This document shows positions 20,711 through 31,470 of a stretch of 64,000 nt of DNA, one piece after another. Under the pieces are notes generated by a model. It ran no database searches. It was not told where the DNA came from and worked only from the letters and a program-made list of their open reading frames with translations. Source of the stretch: Agelaius tricolor. Its lineage: Eukaryota > Chordata > Aves > Passeriformes > Icteridae. The translations under genes were made by a program, and so were the position numbers. Within the stretch, counting starts at the first letter, position 1; each line of letters begins with the position of its first letter. Where the stretch lies: assembly GCA_023055355.1 (NCBI GenBank), contig JALJCS010000052.1, positions 1,319,501-1,383,500 on the forward strand, given 5' to 3'.

Positions 20711-23426
20711 TCACAGCACATTCCCGTAGATGTCACCGGGTTCCCGCAGTCGCCCCTGGGGTCCCCACAGCTCCGCGTTGGTCACCTGGGGATCCTGGAG
20801 GGTGGTGGCACGGGGGGACGCTGCGAGAGACATGGGCTGTGGGATCTGGGTGGGGTGACACTTGTGGGTGACGTGTCCCTCTGCGTGTGTCCCCCCCGTA
20901 CGCACCCCCTGCCCTCTTGGTGACCACGACATGGGTGTACAGCACCTCCCCCTCCTCTGGGGGGGCCGGGGGATCCGGGGGGGCCCTGAGGGAATAAAGA
21001 GGATGTGGGGGAGGGAATGGGAGATCTTGGGGGTGGGTAAAAGGGGAGAGTGTGGCTTGAGTCCCCTCTCTCTGGCAGCTGCAGAGGAAAGAGGGGAGCG
21101 GTGACTGTGAGGTCCCAGGGCCCTGAACTTTCTCAGGGTTCCTGAACACCCAAGGAACCCTCAATTCCCCTCAGGACCTCCAAGCATCCCTGAAGCCCCC
21201 CAGAATTCATGAGGCCCCCCAGAATTCACTCCCCAGTGGCCCTGACCAACTCAGCCTGAAGTACCTAATGCCCTGTAGGGACAGAGACACCTAAACACCC
21301 CCAGGGCCCCTGAAAGAACCCCCAATATCTCTGCAGGACCCTCCAGTGTCTTCCCAAACACTGCAGGACTCCCTGTCAAGGTCACAATTTTGGGGCTGTT
21401 TGTGCAGCCTTATCGCTCCTTAACTCTGGGGGCCTCTACAGCTCCTTGGGACCCTCATCCTCCCATTGTCACCCACTCAGGTGGTGCTACCAGTGCCAGG
21501 CCACAATGACACCCACGAGCAGGAGCAGGAACAAAAGGGCCCCACCAACCCCTGGGGCCCCTGCAAGAAACAGAGGGGGACACATCAGGGTCATCCATCA
21601 TCCCAGGGGCCCTGCATACCCTGGTGACCCCACGGGACCCCACCTGTGACCCAGGGTGAGCCAGGTGTCAAATCCAAGGCCAGCTCTGGGCTAAGTGCCT
21701 GGAATACGTGGTGCCTGTCATGTCCCAGCTGGTTGGTGGCCACAGACTGATAGGTGCCTGAATGTCCCACATCGATGGCCCTGAGCTCCAGGAGGGGACC
21801 CCGGGCCACCTCCTGCCCATTGTGCAGCCAGGTGAAGGTGACAGGGGCTGAGCCCACCTGCACTTAGCAGTATAGGGTCACATTGTCACCTGTGCGCACC
21901 TGGTGTGACAGGGGACCAGGGGTGATGGTGGCATTGGCCATGGGCACTGCCGGGACAGAGACAGTGCTGAGGCCACAGGGAGGGGCTGGCAGCCGGTGTG
22001 GGGGGATAGGGAGGAGGGATGGGTGTATTGGGGCTGTCGGGGATGGGGTCACACCGCAGAGTGTTGAGGGGATACAGGGCAGAGGGGGAGGGACACAAGA
22101 AAGGTGTCTGGGGGACATGGAAGTGCTCAGACAGGGGACCCGAGGAGGCTGTAGGGGCTCCCTGTGCCCATCACCGCACTTACTGTGCACCGTGACATGG
22201 AGCCAGGCACTGCTCTTCCACACGGTCCCCCCACTTGGAGTGCACCTTGCAGCTGTAATTCCCCAAGTGGGAGACCCCCACAGTGGGCACCAGCAACTGC
22301 AGAGACCCCTGTGGGCCCCTCACAACCTGCCTGTCCTGGAAGAACATGTGCAGGAGAGGGGCTCGGGGCCACAGGGGGTTGGGGGTGCTGAGGCAGTTGA
22401 GAGTCAGGGGGGACCCCAGGGTGGGCTCGGGGGTACCCTCCAGCACCGGCACAGTGAAGAGCTCTGGGAGGGAGAGAGGAGGGGGTTTGTGAGCCCAATT
22501 CCCTTGGGAGGGACTGTGGGCGTGTCAGGGTGGGGGCAGGGGGGTGCTCACTGTGCACTGTCACTGTCACCGGCACTGAATCTTCCACCCCCAGGATCCC
22601 ACCTGGCACCTGCAGCTGTAGTGGCCACTGTGGCTCAGGTGAAGAGGGGACAGGGACAGGTCAGTGCCTTTTGGGAACACCCCCAGTTCTGTCTTCTCAC
22701 AGTAGAAGGACACCGATGTGATTGGGTTTTCTTGCCAGCTCCTGCAGTGCAGTGTCACTGTGTCCCCCCACAGGGTGTGGGGGCTGTTCCCAAACTCTCC
22801 CCATGGGGACAGCAGTTCTTGTGAGAAAGTGTGTTTGAGTGGTTCCCGAAAGATTTGGAGAGGCAGGGGGACATGTCTGTTTCACAGCCACCCATGCACC
22901 ACACCCATGTGGCACAGACACCTTGGGAACTGGGACACTGAGGCCACCCCAGGCTCGGGGCAGAACATGGGGACACTGTGGACACCCGAGGCACAAGAAC
23001 ACCATGGGCACAACCCATGCTGGCCCAGGTCACCCCCACCAGCTCATGATCCCAACCCCATGATCCCATCCCCATGGCCACATCCTCACCGCTCTTGTTC
23101 CCTTCTGTCCCTGCATCCCAGTTCCCTTGTCCTTATCCCCAGAGCTACCTGAGCCCAAAGGTGCCAGTCCCCACATTCCTGTCCCCACATCCCCATCCCC
23201 AAACTCCTGCCTCCATATTCCTGTCCCCAGAGCCACCCTACATCCCCAGTCCCACCAAGGTCCACTGTGGGTAACATGGACTGGCTGGCATTGGGGACCT
23301 CAGGGGACCCCACAGCCCCCCTGTGCCCCCTTCCCTCCCCATCCCTGGGGTGTCAGGCCCATGCCCGGGGCACTCACCCCACAGGAGCAGCGCCACCTTC
23401 CCGGCCATCCCGGTGTCCCCAGCCAT
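20711..23426 (-). pseudogene. FCRL-like copy A (D1 lost, D2 truncated)
   Basis: Surface Ig-type receptor relative. Exons from 5' to 3' on the - strand: leader 23378-23426 (MAGDTGMAG start); D2 fragment about 22552-22768; D3 22184-22463; D4 21644-21946; transmembrane 21477-21560; ITIM exon 20906-20985 (VLYTHV); last exon 20711-20820 ending DIYGNVL-stop. A deletion joins the middle of D2 directly to intron 1 near 22770, removing the 21-base mini-exon, D1 and the first part of D2. D3 is one base out of phase at its end, D4 has TAA in place of a Ser codon next to the first Cys (TGC TAA), the transmembrane exon has TAG right after AWHW, and the 22-base tail exon has lost its donor. A clear pseudogene; the leader and promoter box look intact. 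Confidence 0.75.
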
Positions 23427-25408
23427 GTGCGCTGGCTGTCACTTCCTGCTATGTCCACCGCTCCCCGCTGGTGGCTCTTTGGATGAAGGGGAAGGAAGCG
23501 AGGTCATGTCCGTCCCCATGTGTAGGTGGCCCTTGGTGGGGGAAGGGTGGCCACAAGCTGGGCACAGGATGGGATGACCGGGGGACATGGTGGGGGATGC
23601 TGTTGCCAGGAGTGGGGGGGCTCCAGGGATGTGGGGAACCAAGGATGGGTGTCCAACAGAATGGGGCTCCAGGGGAATTGGGGTTTCCATGCCTGGGGGC
23701 ATTCAGGGTTGGGGGTGCAAGGGGAAAAAGGGGACCAGGGGAATAGGGGTTTTGGGGGAAGAAAGAGCCCATGGGATGGGATCAAGGCAATGGTGGTGCT
23801 GGGGGATGGCAGTCCTGGGTTGGGGGTCTCCAGGGAGGAGAGACCAAGGCAATGGGGGTCCCATGGTTGGGTTCCCAGGGGAATGGGAGTGCCAGGGATG
23901 GGCAGTGGCTGGGTGGGCACGGGGGTCACAGCTCCTTCATGGGGTGCCTCAGATTTTGTGGTGACCCAGAGCCCGGCACTGCCCCCCTGGGGTGCTGATT
24001 TCCTGGGAAAGCATCACATGGGCGTCATGGGTAGCTCTGCCTCTGTGCCCTCCCCTGCCCTTGACTTTTTCCTCTCTTTATTTCTGTTTTTCCCTTGTTT
24101 TCTCCTTATTTTCCTTACTTTTGTGCCAGGTCCCCTCCCCCCCCGTTCCTGGCTCAGCAATCCCAGGGAGCACCTGAGCAGGGAATGGGTTGGGGGGAGA
24201 CAGGGGAGGGGGAAAATGCGGAGCAGGGGGTGCAGGGAAGGGTGGGGAGGCTGGGGGGGATGGAGGTGTTGGGCTGTGCCCCCTCAACACTTTCTTTTTC
24301 CTGGACAAGAAGGAAGAGGCCGTTTGTGCTGAGAGTCAGATGGGAAAGGGGGGGTTCTGTCCGGGGGGGGCACATCCAGGGAGTTCCTGTCCTGGGAGGA
24401 TCCTGTCCCAGGGGGTGACACATCCTGGCATGGGGGCTCCTGTCCCAGTCGGTGGCAGTTCGGGAAATGTCCCTGCACATTCCTGGCCCAGTGCCTGTCC
24501 CAGGGGTGGCACATCCTGGGGACCCCTGTCAATGCAAGGGTGGGGCCCAGCCATGGCCCAGCCCCACTGCACAGGGATGGCCATTGCCCAGCCCTGCTCT
24601 GCCCAGCCCCAGGTGGCAGCCAGGCCCTGAGGGTCCCCCCTGCCCCCTTGGCTTTGATTCTGGCAGCTTTAGAGCTGCTGCAGAGGTGAGAATTCTGTGG
24701 GTGGAAAAAGGCCCTGCCTGTGGTTTGCTCAGCCCTGCAAGAAGCACAAAACCCCAAAGGGAGCCAAAGCAGTGGCTCTGTGAGGGCCTCTGATGGTTTT
24801 CAGAGCAGGGCTGGCTGGAAACCCCCCCTGCAGGGGCAGCTTTGGGGCAACCACTCTGGAAATGCAGCAATTGATCACTTTGTCCCTGTCCCCAAGGGAC
24901 TGAAAGAGCCCCAGATCTACTGCAAATCTCACAACACTCTGCTCAACAACCTGACCTGGACCCTCCTCCTCCTCCCTGCCTTGCCGTGGATGGACAGTGC
25001 CCGGATGCCCCGCACCCACCACAGCCGCTCTCTCACTGCCCTCCACACCTGGATGGGGAGAGAAAATTGAATGAAAGGTTCCTGGGTTGAGACAAGGACC
25101 AGGAAAGATCACTCATCAAATCCTGTCATGGGTACAAGTGCCTTGGATTTAGATATATGACTTGAATTTATTGCTGACAAAATCAGAGCAGGATAAGAAC
25201 AAGTCAAATAAACCCTTCAATACACCTTGTCCCTGTTATGAAGGACTATTGGCTTTCACTATTATATTGGCTTTTGCTAATTATTTTGATATAATACAGT
25301 TTGTAATCACTTTTTAATTGCTTTTGATACACTACAAATTGTCAGCCTTTTTACCCTAATCCCTGTTTAGAAAATATATTTTATTGTGATAAATATATTA
25401 TAATTTAG
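23427..25408. repeat. Upstream region of FCRL copy A
   Basis: Holds the conserved ETS-like box (23486-23506) and an AGGAAGTGA ETS site (about 23440-23450, - strand) kept only here. The rest is the GGGAATGGGG-type low-complexity upstream region shared with copies B and C (41.3-42.5 and 48.2-49.4 kb), then an AT-rich stretch from about 25100 up to the ERV3 LTR. No coding exon supported. Confidence 0.5.
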
Positions 25409-25762
25409 TATAGGAAAGACATTCTGTGCTCTTCTTGTGAGCCAGCAAAGGCTTCCTGATGATAAGGAAAGCCCCATATCTTTTCTGAGGAAGACACTAT
25501 GGCTGTCACCATGGAGACGTGATGAAAGAGAGGAAGTTAAGAGATACAGACTCTAGCTGGCTCACAGAATGACGTGGTTCCTTGGTCACCCACTGAGAAC
25601 TTTGTTTCTTTCTCATAACCAATGGGCAGTGAATGTGTCCCTTAAGTGAATGTAAATATCTTGAAAAAACATAAAAGCAACATGTTGTTATAATAAATCT
25701 TTCTTTTACTCCTTTCTGATGGAGTCGTGGTGTTTTGCGCTGTGTCGCGCTCTACAGCAACA
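25409..25762 (+). repeat. ERV3 5' LTR
   Basis: Starts TATAGGAAAGACATT (TGTAGGACAGGCATT in the 3' copy) and ends CAGCAACA. It contains CCAATGGGCAGTG, a CATAAAAGCAA TATA-like box and AATAAA. Confidence 0.75.
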
Positions 25763-25928
25763 TCTGGTGCCCGCCCGCCGTGATTGCAACTGGACTGTAA
25801 AAAAGGGAAAGAAAAAAGAGAGAAAAAAGTTGAAGGGTACCCGAAAAATGAGTGAAGGCAGCAAGGACGCTGCAGAGGTCCAGACCTAATTCAGACATCT
25901 GATCCGAGGTGAGCAATTGGGAAAAATA

Positions 25929-27880
25929 ATGGGACATAATTTATCAAACGAGGCAAAGACTATTTTGTCCATGTGGAAAACTTTATTGAAAAGGAAAAAT
26001 GTTCAAGCTTCTGATTATGCTCTTCGTAGTTTACTGATATGGTGTAAATCACAGGACTTTGAAGCTGATGCCGACACTGCCTTCAGTGTCCGGGCATGGA
26101 AAAAGGTTGGGAAGGGACTATAGGAAGTGATATCTAAGGGGGATAAGACGGTTGTCAATTTGGCTACTACCTGGAGACTGTTGTATGAGGCATTGAAGGA
26201 ATGGAAAGCAGAACAAGATAGAGGGGAGGAATTGGAGGAGCAGGAATTAGAGCAAAAAACTGAAGTAGAGGAACAGGAAGAAGATGAGGCTGAGCCTGTC
26301 AATGTATCTCCCCCTGAGGAGGCTGCTGCAGCTGCTGTGGAGGTTGTCCCAGGGTTTGCTATTGTGAGAATCAAACAACAGGCTAAGACTGTTGCTTGGT
26401 GTTTATCTCCAAAAGACCATGTTAAACCTGTGTATACTTCGCCTGCTCAGTGGTTAGTTGAACTGAGTACGAAACCAAAGTATCTTACACCTGCACAGCA
26501 GTTAGCAAAAATGAAGTTACAGAAGAAGCAAAGTGAAAAACAGGCTGGGTCATCGGCCCTTTTGTCTCTCCCTGGGCCATCTGCTCCCCCCTCACCCTCC
26601 CCTCGGTCAGCTGCTCCCCCCTCTCCTTGCTTTCCTTTCCCTTGAGCTGTCCACCCTTCCTCTGCCCTCCTTTGAGTTGTCTGCCTCCTCTCCATATTCC
26701 CTAGAGCCATCCACCCCTTCTCTGCCCCCCTTCAAGTCGTCTGCCCCTGCCCAATCCCCTGTTGAGCCATCTGCCCCCCTCCTCCCTCCTGAACTGGTTG
26801 AACAAATGCAATCCTTAACATTGTGTCCTTCATCTAGTGATAGTTCTGACAATGAACTGCCGGTTATAAGTACACCTAAAAAGACACAGGAATCTGTTAG
26901 ACATCATAGCAGATCCAGGCCAGCTGTTTCTTGGACTCTGCCTCCCTGCCAGGTGGCTGTGACTCCTCAACATCCTTTGCAATTTTGGGAGCATGTGAGA
27001 ATGAAAGCAGCTGAAGTGGGAGATTGGAATTTGTTAGAGAAAATAGGTCCACCTAAAAGGATGGAGATGGCTGCTGCTGCTGCTTCTGTTGGGCCTGTGG
27101 CTTTTCCTGTTTTCAAAGCTGCTCCTAATTCAGGACAACAAGATAGTCATCAGGTTTTTGCAGGGAGGGTTGTACAGGACCTTCAGTCAAAAGTAGATCA
27201 GTATGGTGTTAACTCTTCACAGGTGATGCAAGTGATTCATGTTCTAAATGCTGATGTATTTGCACCTTATGATAATTGTTCACCTTGCTACGATTCTGTT
27301 TCAGGCAGTGCAGTATGGTGTATTTCAGGCTACTTGGAAACAAATGGTTGAAATAGTAGCTTTGGACAATATGCAGTTACCTCAGCAGGATCCACGTCAC
27401 ACTGTGGGAGTTGATGCCTTGCTGGGCAATGGACCGTTCTCTAACCCAGATTTGCAGGCAAGATGGGACCCCCTGGCTCTGGCACAGGCCCAGCAGCTGG
27501 GTATGAGTGCCTTACTTAAAACAATGGAGATGGCAGCTCCTAACCAAGTTATATTACCATCCAGCAAGGGGTGAAGGAACTTTTTCTGCAGTTTTTGGAG
27601 AGGGTTGCTGCAGCCCTTGAGAAGCAAGTAGAAGATGATAAGTTGAGGTAAATTTTATGCAGACAGCTAGCATGGGAAAATGCAAACGATGATTGCAGGG
27701 GAATTATTGATTCTTTACTGGGAGATCCCTTGCTGTCTGATCTTGTAGTTGCTTGCTCAAAAGTTTGTTTGGTTGTACATGAAATGGCTGCTTTGGCAAA
27801 AGTCATGAAGTCCTCACCCAGATGTTCTTCTCGTGAAGAATCAGGGCATGTGAAGACCCAATGCCCTCAAACTGCTGGAC
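25929..27880 (+). pseudogene. gag: ERV3 gag remnant
   Basis: The ATG at 25929 starts MGHNLS, a typical N-myristoylated matrix start. TAG at 26121-26123 interrupts the frame, which resumes with a Glu-rich linker, a long Pro/Ser-rich region (about 26560-26800) and, in shifted frames, a capsid core (27300-27570, DALLGNG...), a major-homology-like region (FLQFLERV, about 27590) and one degenerate zinc knuckle (GHVKTQC, about 27846). At least two frameshifts and stops. Layout fits betaretrovirus-like class II ERVs. Confidence 0.7.
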
Positions 27881-27883
27881 GAT

Positions 27884-29776
27884 GTGTACACTCAAGTTGG
27901 TTTGGTTATTGCCCCAGAGGAAGTTCAAAGACAGATGCCTTGGAAATATTTGGGGTTGATAATCGCCAATACACAAATTGTGCCTCAACCTGTAAAACTG
28001 GACATTGAAATTAAAACCGCTGCTGACGTACAGAAATTGGTTGTTGCAATAGGTTGGTTTAGGCCATACTTGGGGATAACTAATCACCAACTGCAACCTT
28101 TGTATGACTTACTATCAGGGATAACTTCCTCTACTGATGAGAGACATTTGACCGCTGCAGCAAAAAAGGCTGTAGAAGAAGTTGAATTGGCCTTGACATC
28201 TGAATTTGTTACCAGGGTAGATGTTTCTGTTGGTGTGCAATTCTTTATTTTGAGAGATGATGAAATATCATGCAGATTGTTGTGTCAACAGAATGATAAA
28301 TGGGAAAATAAATTGCATATTTTGGAGGGGATATTTTTATCTTTCAGGTCCCAAAAAACAGCTCCAGGTCTGTATGAGTTTTTTGCAGACATCATTATCA
28401 AAGGTCACAGACACTGCCATGAAACCTTAGGCCATGATCCTGTAACTATTGTCATACTGGTACAACAATGGTATTTTGAGTGGTGTTTCCAAAACAATCA
28501 TGAGCTACAATCTGCTTTATCTTCCTTTACAGGTCAAATAGCCTATCATTTACCTTCTCATCTATTTTGATTTTGTTAAGAGGATTCCTTTTCAAGGGAA
28601 ACAACTTTGCTCTTCTGTGCCAGTGGAAGGTGAGACAGTTTTTACAGATGGATCAGGAAGAACTAGAAAAGCTGCTGTAGCCTGGAAGAAAGATGGCCGC
28701 TAGGAATAGGAAGTAATGGTTTAACAAGGGTCTCCTCAGTTAATTGAACTTTGTGCCGTACTCTTGGCCTTTACCTTATTTCCTACTTCCGTAAATATAG
28801 TTACTGATTCTGTTCATGTTGCTAATTTAGTAATATAGTTGGATCAAGCTGTGTTGTATAATGTAAAGGAGAAACCATTATTTGTTATGTTGTTGAAATT
28901 GTGGATTGTTATTGGTAATCAAAAGCATTCTTATTTTATTATGCATATTCATAGCCATACATCGCTACCTGGATTCTTTGTTGAAGGTAACGCCTATGAG
29001 AATTCCCTTGTGGTTGCCTCAGCAGTAAAAACGGTGCCTAATGTGTTACAGCAAGCTGTTCTATCTCACCAATTTTTTCATCAGGGTGCTCAGGCACTAC
29101 AGCAGCAATTTAAATTATCACATAGTGAAGCAAAGTCAATTATTTCTTCTTGCCCTGATCGTCATATGTCTCATGTTTCACAACATTACGGTACTAATCC
29201 TAGAGGCTTACTCCCTTTGGAAGAATGGCAAACAGATGTTACAAAAAATGCCTGAATTTGGCCACCTAAAGTATGTTCATGTTACAATTGACACCTTTTC
29301 TCATGCCATGGTTGCCTCAGCGTTGGCAGGTGAAACAGCTCGGGATGTTATTCATCATTTTTGCCACGCCTTTTCCATCTTAGGCATTCCATCACATGTA
29401 AAGACAGATAACAGCCCGGCATATGTTTCAAACAAATTGCAGGTGGTTTTTTGTGTCTGGGGTGTTGATCATTCCACTGGTATTCCTCATGCCTCAACAG
29501 GCCAAGCAATTATTGGACATAATCATGATGTGTTGAAGCGCCAGTTACAAAAACAAGAAGGGGGAATGCAGAGGGAATCGCCTCAAATGAGATTAGACAA
29601 AGCCGTCTATGTCCTAAACTTTCTGCATCCTTTACCTGACTTACAAGTGTCTCCTATATTATATCCTTTTTCATCTTTGAATTCAAAACAGCCAAACTTT
29701 AAGAAAGGTATTAAGGTATGGGTAAAAGACTTAATCACAGAAAGGTGGACTGGCCCAGTGGAATTAGTAACATGGT
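27884..29776 (+). pseudogene. pol: ERV3 pol remnant: RT thumb, RNase H, integrase
   Basis: Protease and the RT fingers/palm with YxDD are missing. RT starts at the thumb (PWKYLG, RPYLGITNHQL) at 27884, continues to RNase H with catalytic-type TDGSG (about 28650), and then has several stops. Integrase spans about 29060-29776 with a damaged zinc-binding part (CPDRH, second Cys lost), Asp in WQTD and KTDNSP, and the catalytic Glu replaced by Gly (QAIIGHNHD). Non-functional. Confidence 0.75.
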
Positions 29777-30133
29777 AACATGCATGCCTTTTAACAGAAA
29801 ATGGACCTCATTGGGTCTCTGCCCATTGTGTTAAACCTTATTTGGAGCACACAGAAAAGGGCAGGATAGGTGATTCTACAGTGGAAGCAAAATGAGTAGG
29901 TAATTGCATTGGCTATTAGGTGGATGGAAGCATGGATCCTAAAGGAATGTGGGGTAAAGATGGTAATTCAAGAAAGAGTAAAGGGAGTTATAGGCTTTAG
30001 CTGAAAATCCAAAATTTAAGTTAGTGGATGTTACTTTTGTTTCTTTTCTTTGAATTCTTTTATAGAGAGGTTGGTAGTACTGAAATGTGTCTTGTACCAT
30101 TTCCTTTTGCAGGGCACCGACAATCCCAAAAAG

Positions 30134-30726
30134 AGGGGTGTTGCAGTGTGATTTCCTGTTTCACCCATCCCAACCCCCTCAGGTGTGCCAACATTTCCCC
30201 CTCCCCCTTTTGCCCTCCTGCCTAAGAGCTGTCCATCAATCTTAACATTCCAGCAGGGCATCGTGTGGTTGGCAGATGCTCCTCAGGTCTGGGCTCATTG
30301 GCTTGTCCAAGTGTCTGTATCCCTGGAGCCTTCCCCTCCTCACACCTGGTTGGCCCTCACCTGTCCCTCCCCTCCCCCTGTCCCCGGGGCTTAAAAGGAC
30401 ACGACGCCATGCGGCCGGGGTGTCTGTCTGTGAGCTGTTACCACGTTGAGAGGTCTACCATGCTGCAATAAAACTCTGGACTAAGACTCTACGACAGAAA
30501 CCGCTTCTTTTCTCTTCACTGCCGTTTGAACCTTTTCCGCCAAAAGTAAACTGAGTTCCTACTTTGCCTGGATTTGTTCCAAGTGCCCAGCTGCAGCATC
30601 CAGCTGGCCAAAGGTATCTCTGGGGTGAAAAACACCACAGCTGCCACCTTTGGTCCAGCAGCAATGGCCAGAAGAATTAGGCACCCCACACCTGGAAACA
30701 TCGGGGTCTAATATTTAATATAGGGG
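30134..30726 (+). mobile_element. Solo LTR nested in ERV3, 5-bp target duplication
   Basis: LTR 30139-30721 (583 bases), starting TGTTGCAGTG and ending TATTTAATAT, flanked by AGGGG at 30134-30138 and 30722-30726. CTTAAAAGG TATA-like and AATAAAA signals are present. A 582-base inverted copy lies at 33847-34428. The five-base duplication points to a different retrovirus class from the 6-bp ERV1/ERV2. Confidence 0.8.
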
Positions 30727-31179
30727 AATTTGATGTACCTTAAGGAGAAGTGTTGCCTTTGCATAGGGGTTGAATTAGTAGCTGAAGTCCACACTTTGAG
30801 CAACTAGGTTAGTTATGATAGCAGCAACCAGTTGTAAAGTTAAGTGGATGCTACTTGGTTCTAAGTGGTGACTAGGCAGATGACTTGGTCTCTGATTCTG
30901 TGTAGGAGAAAGTTATTTGATTAGAGGTGAAGGTGTCATTCTGCTACAAATGTGTCATCTGGAAATTGCGAGGTCTGTAATGGTATTTGAAGATCTGTTT
31001 TTATGTGCCTTGTTTGTATATGAATGTTAGGATTGTGAGGGTGTGTGTTGTAGAGTTGGTAGAAGTTGGTTATCTGTAAGTGAATGAAGGATGGATCCTC
31101 TGTCTGCTTGAATTTTTGCAAGGATCCTTCAAAAGTCCTTAGCAGTTGTGTTTGTGGGTCAAATACAAAAAGGGGGAAT

Positions 31180-31470
31180 TGTAGGACAGGCATTTTGTGC
31201 TGTTCTTGTGAGCCAGCAAAGGCTTCCTAAAGATAAGGAAAGCCCCATATCTCTCCTGAGGAAGACACCAAGGCTGTCACCATGGAGACAGGACGAAGGA
31301 GAGAAAGTTAAAAGATACGAACTCTAGCTGGCTCACAGAATGATGTGGCTCCTTGTTCACCTATTGAGAATTTGTTTCTCTCTTATGACCAATGGGCAGT
31401 GAATGTGTCTCTTAAGTAAATGTAAATATCTTGAAAAACCATAAAAGCAACATGTTGCTATAATAAATCT
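31180..31470 (+). repeat. ERV3 3' LTR, truncated
   Basis: Begins TGTAGGACAGG after the polypurine tract and matches the 5' LTR up to AATAAATCT, where it stops; the last 70 bases or so are missing. Confidence 0.75.

Larger units (their letters stand above)
25409..31470 (+). mobile_element. ERV3: old class II provirus, env-less, with nested solo LTR
   Basis: 5' LTR 25409-25762 and a 3' LTR from 31180 truncated at 31470; the two are visibly more diverged than the ERV1 or ERV2 pairs. A TGGTGCCCGCCCGCCGTG primer site follows at 25765 (tRNA not assigned). Gag and pol remnants are betaretrovirus-like; no env was found. A solo LTR is nested at 30139-30721. AAAAAGGGGG at 31168-31177 is the polypurine tract. 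The lost 3' LTR end abuts FCRL transmembrane-exon sequence, so a rearrangement cut it. Confidence 0.8.

Noticed and set aside
25765..25783. Assigning a tRNA to the ERV3 primer site
   Set aside because: TGGTGCCCGCCCGCCGTG matches no tRNA end I can name with confidence; the site may be mutated.
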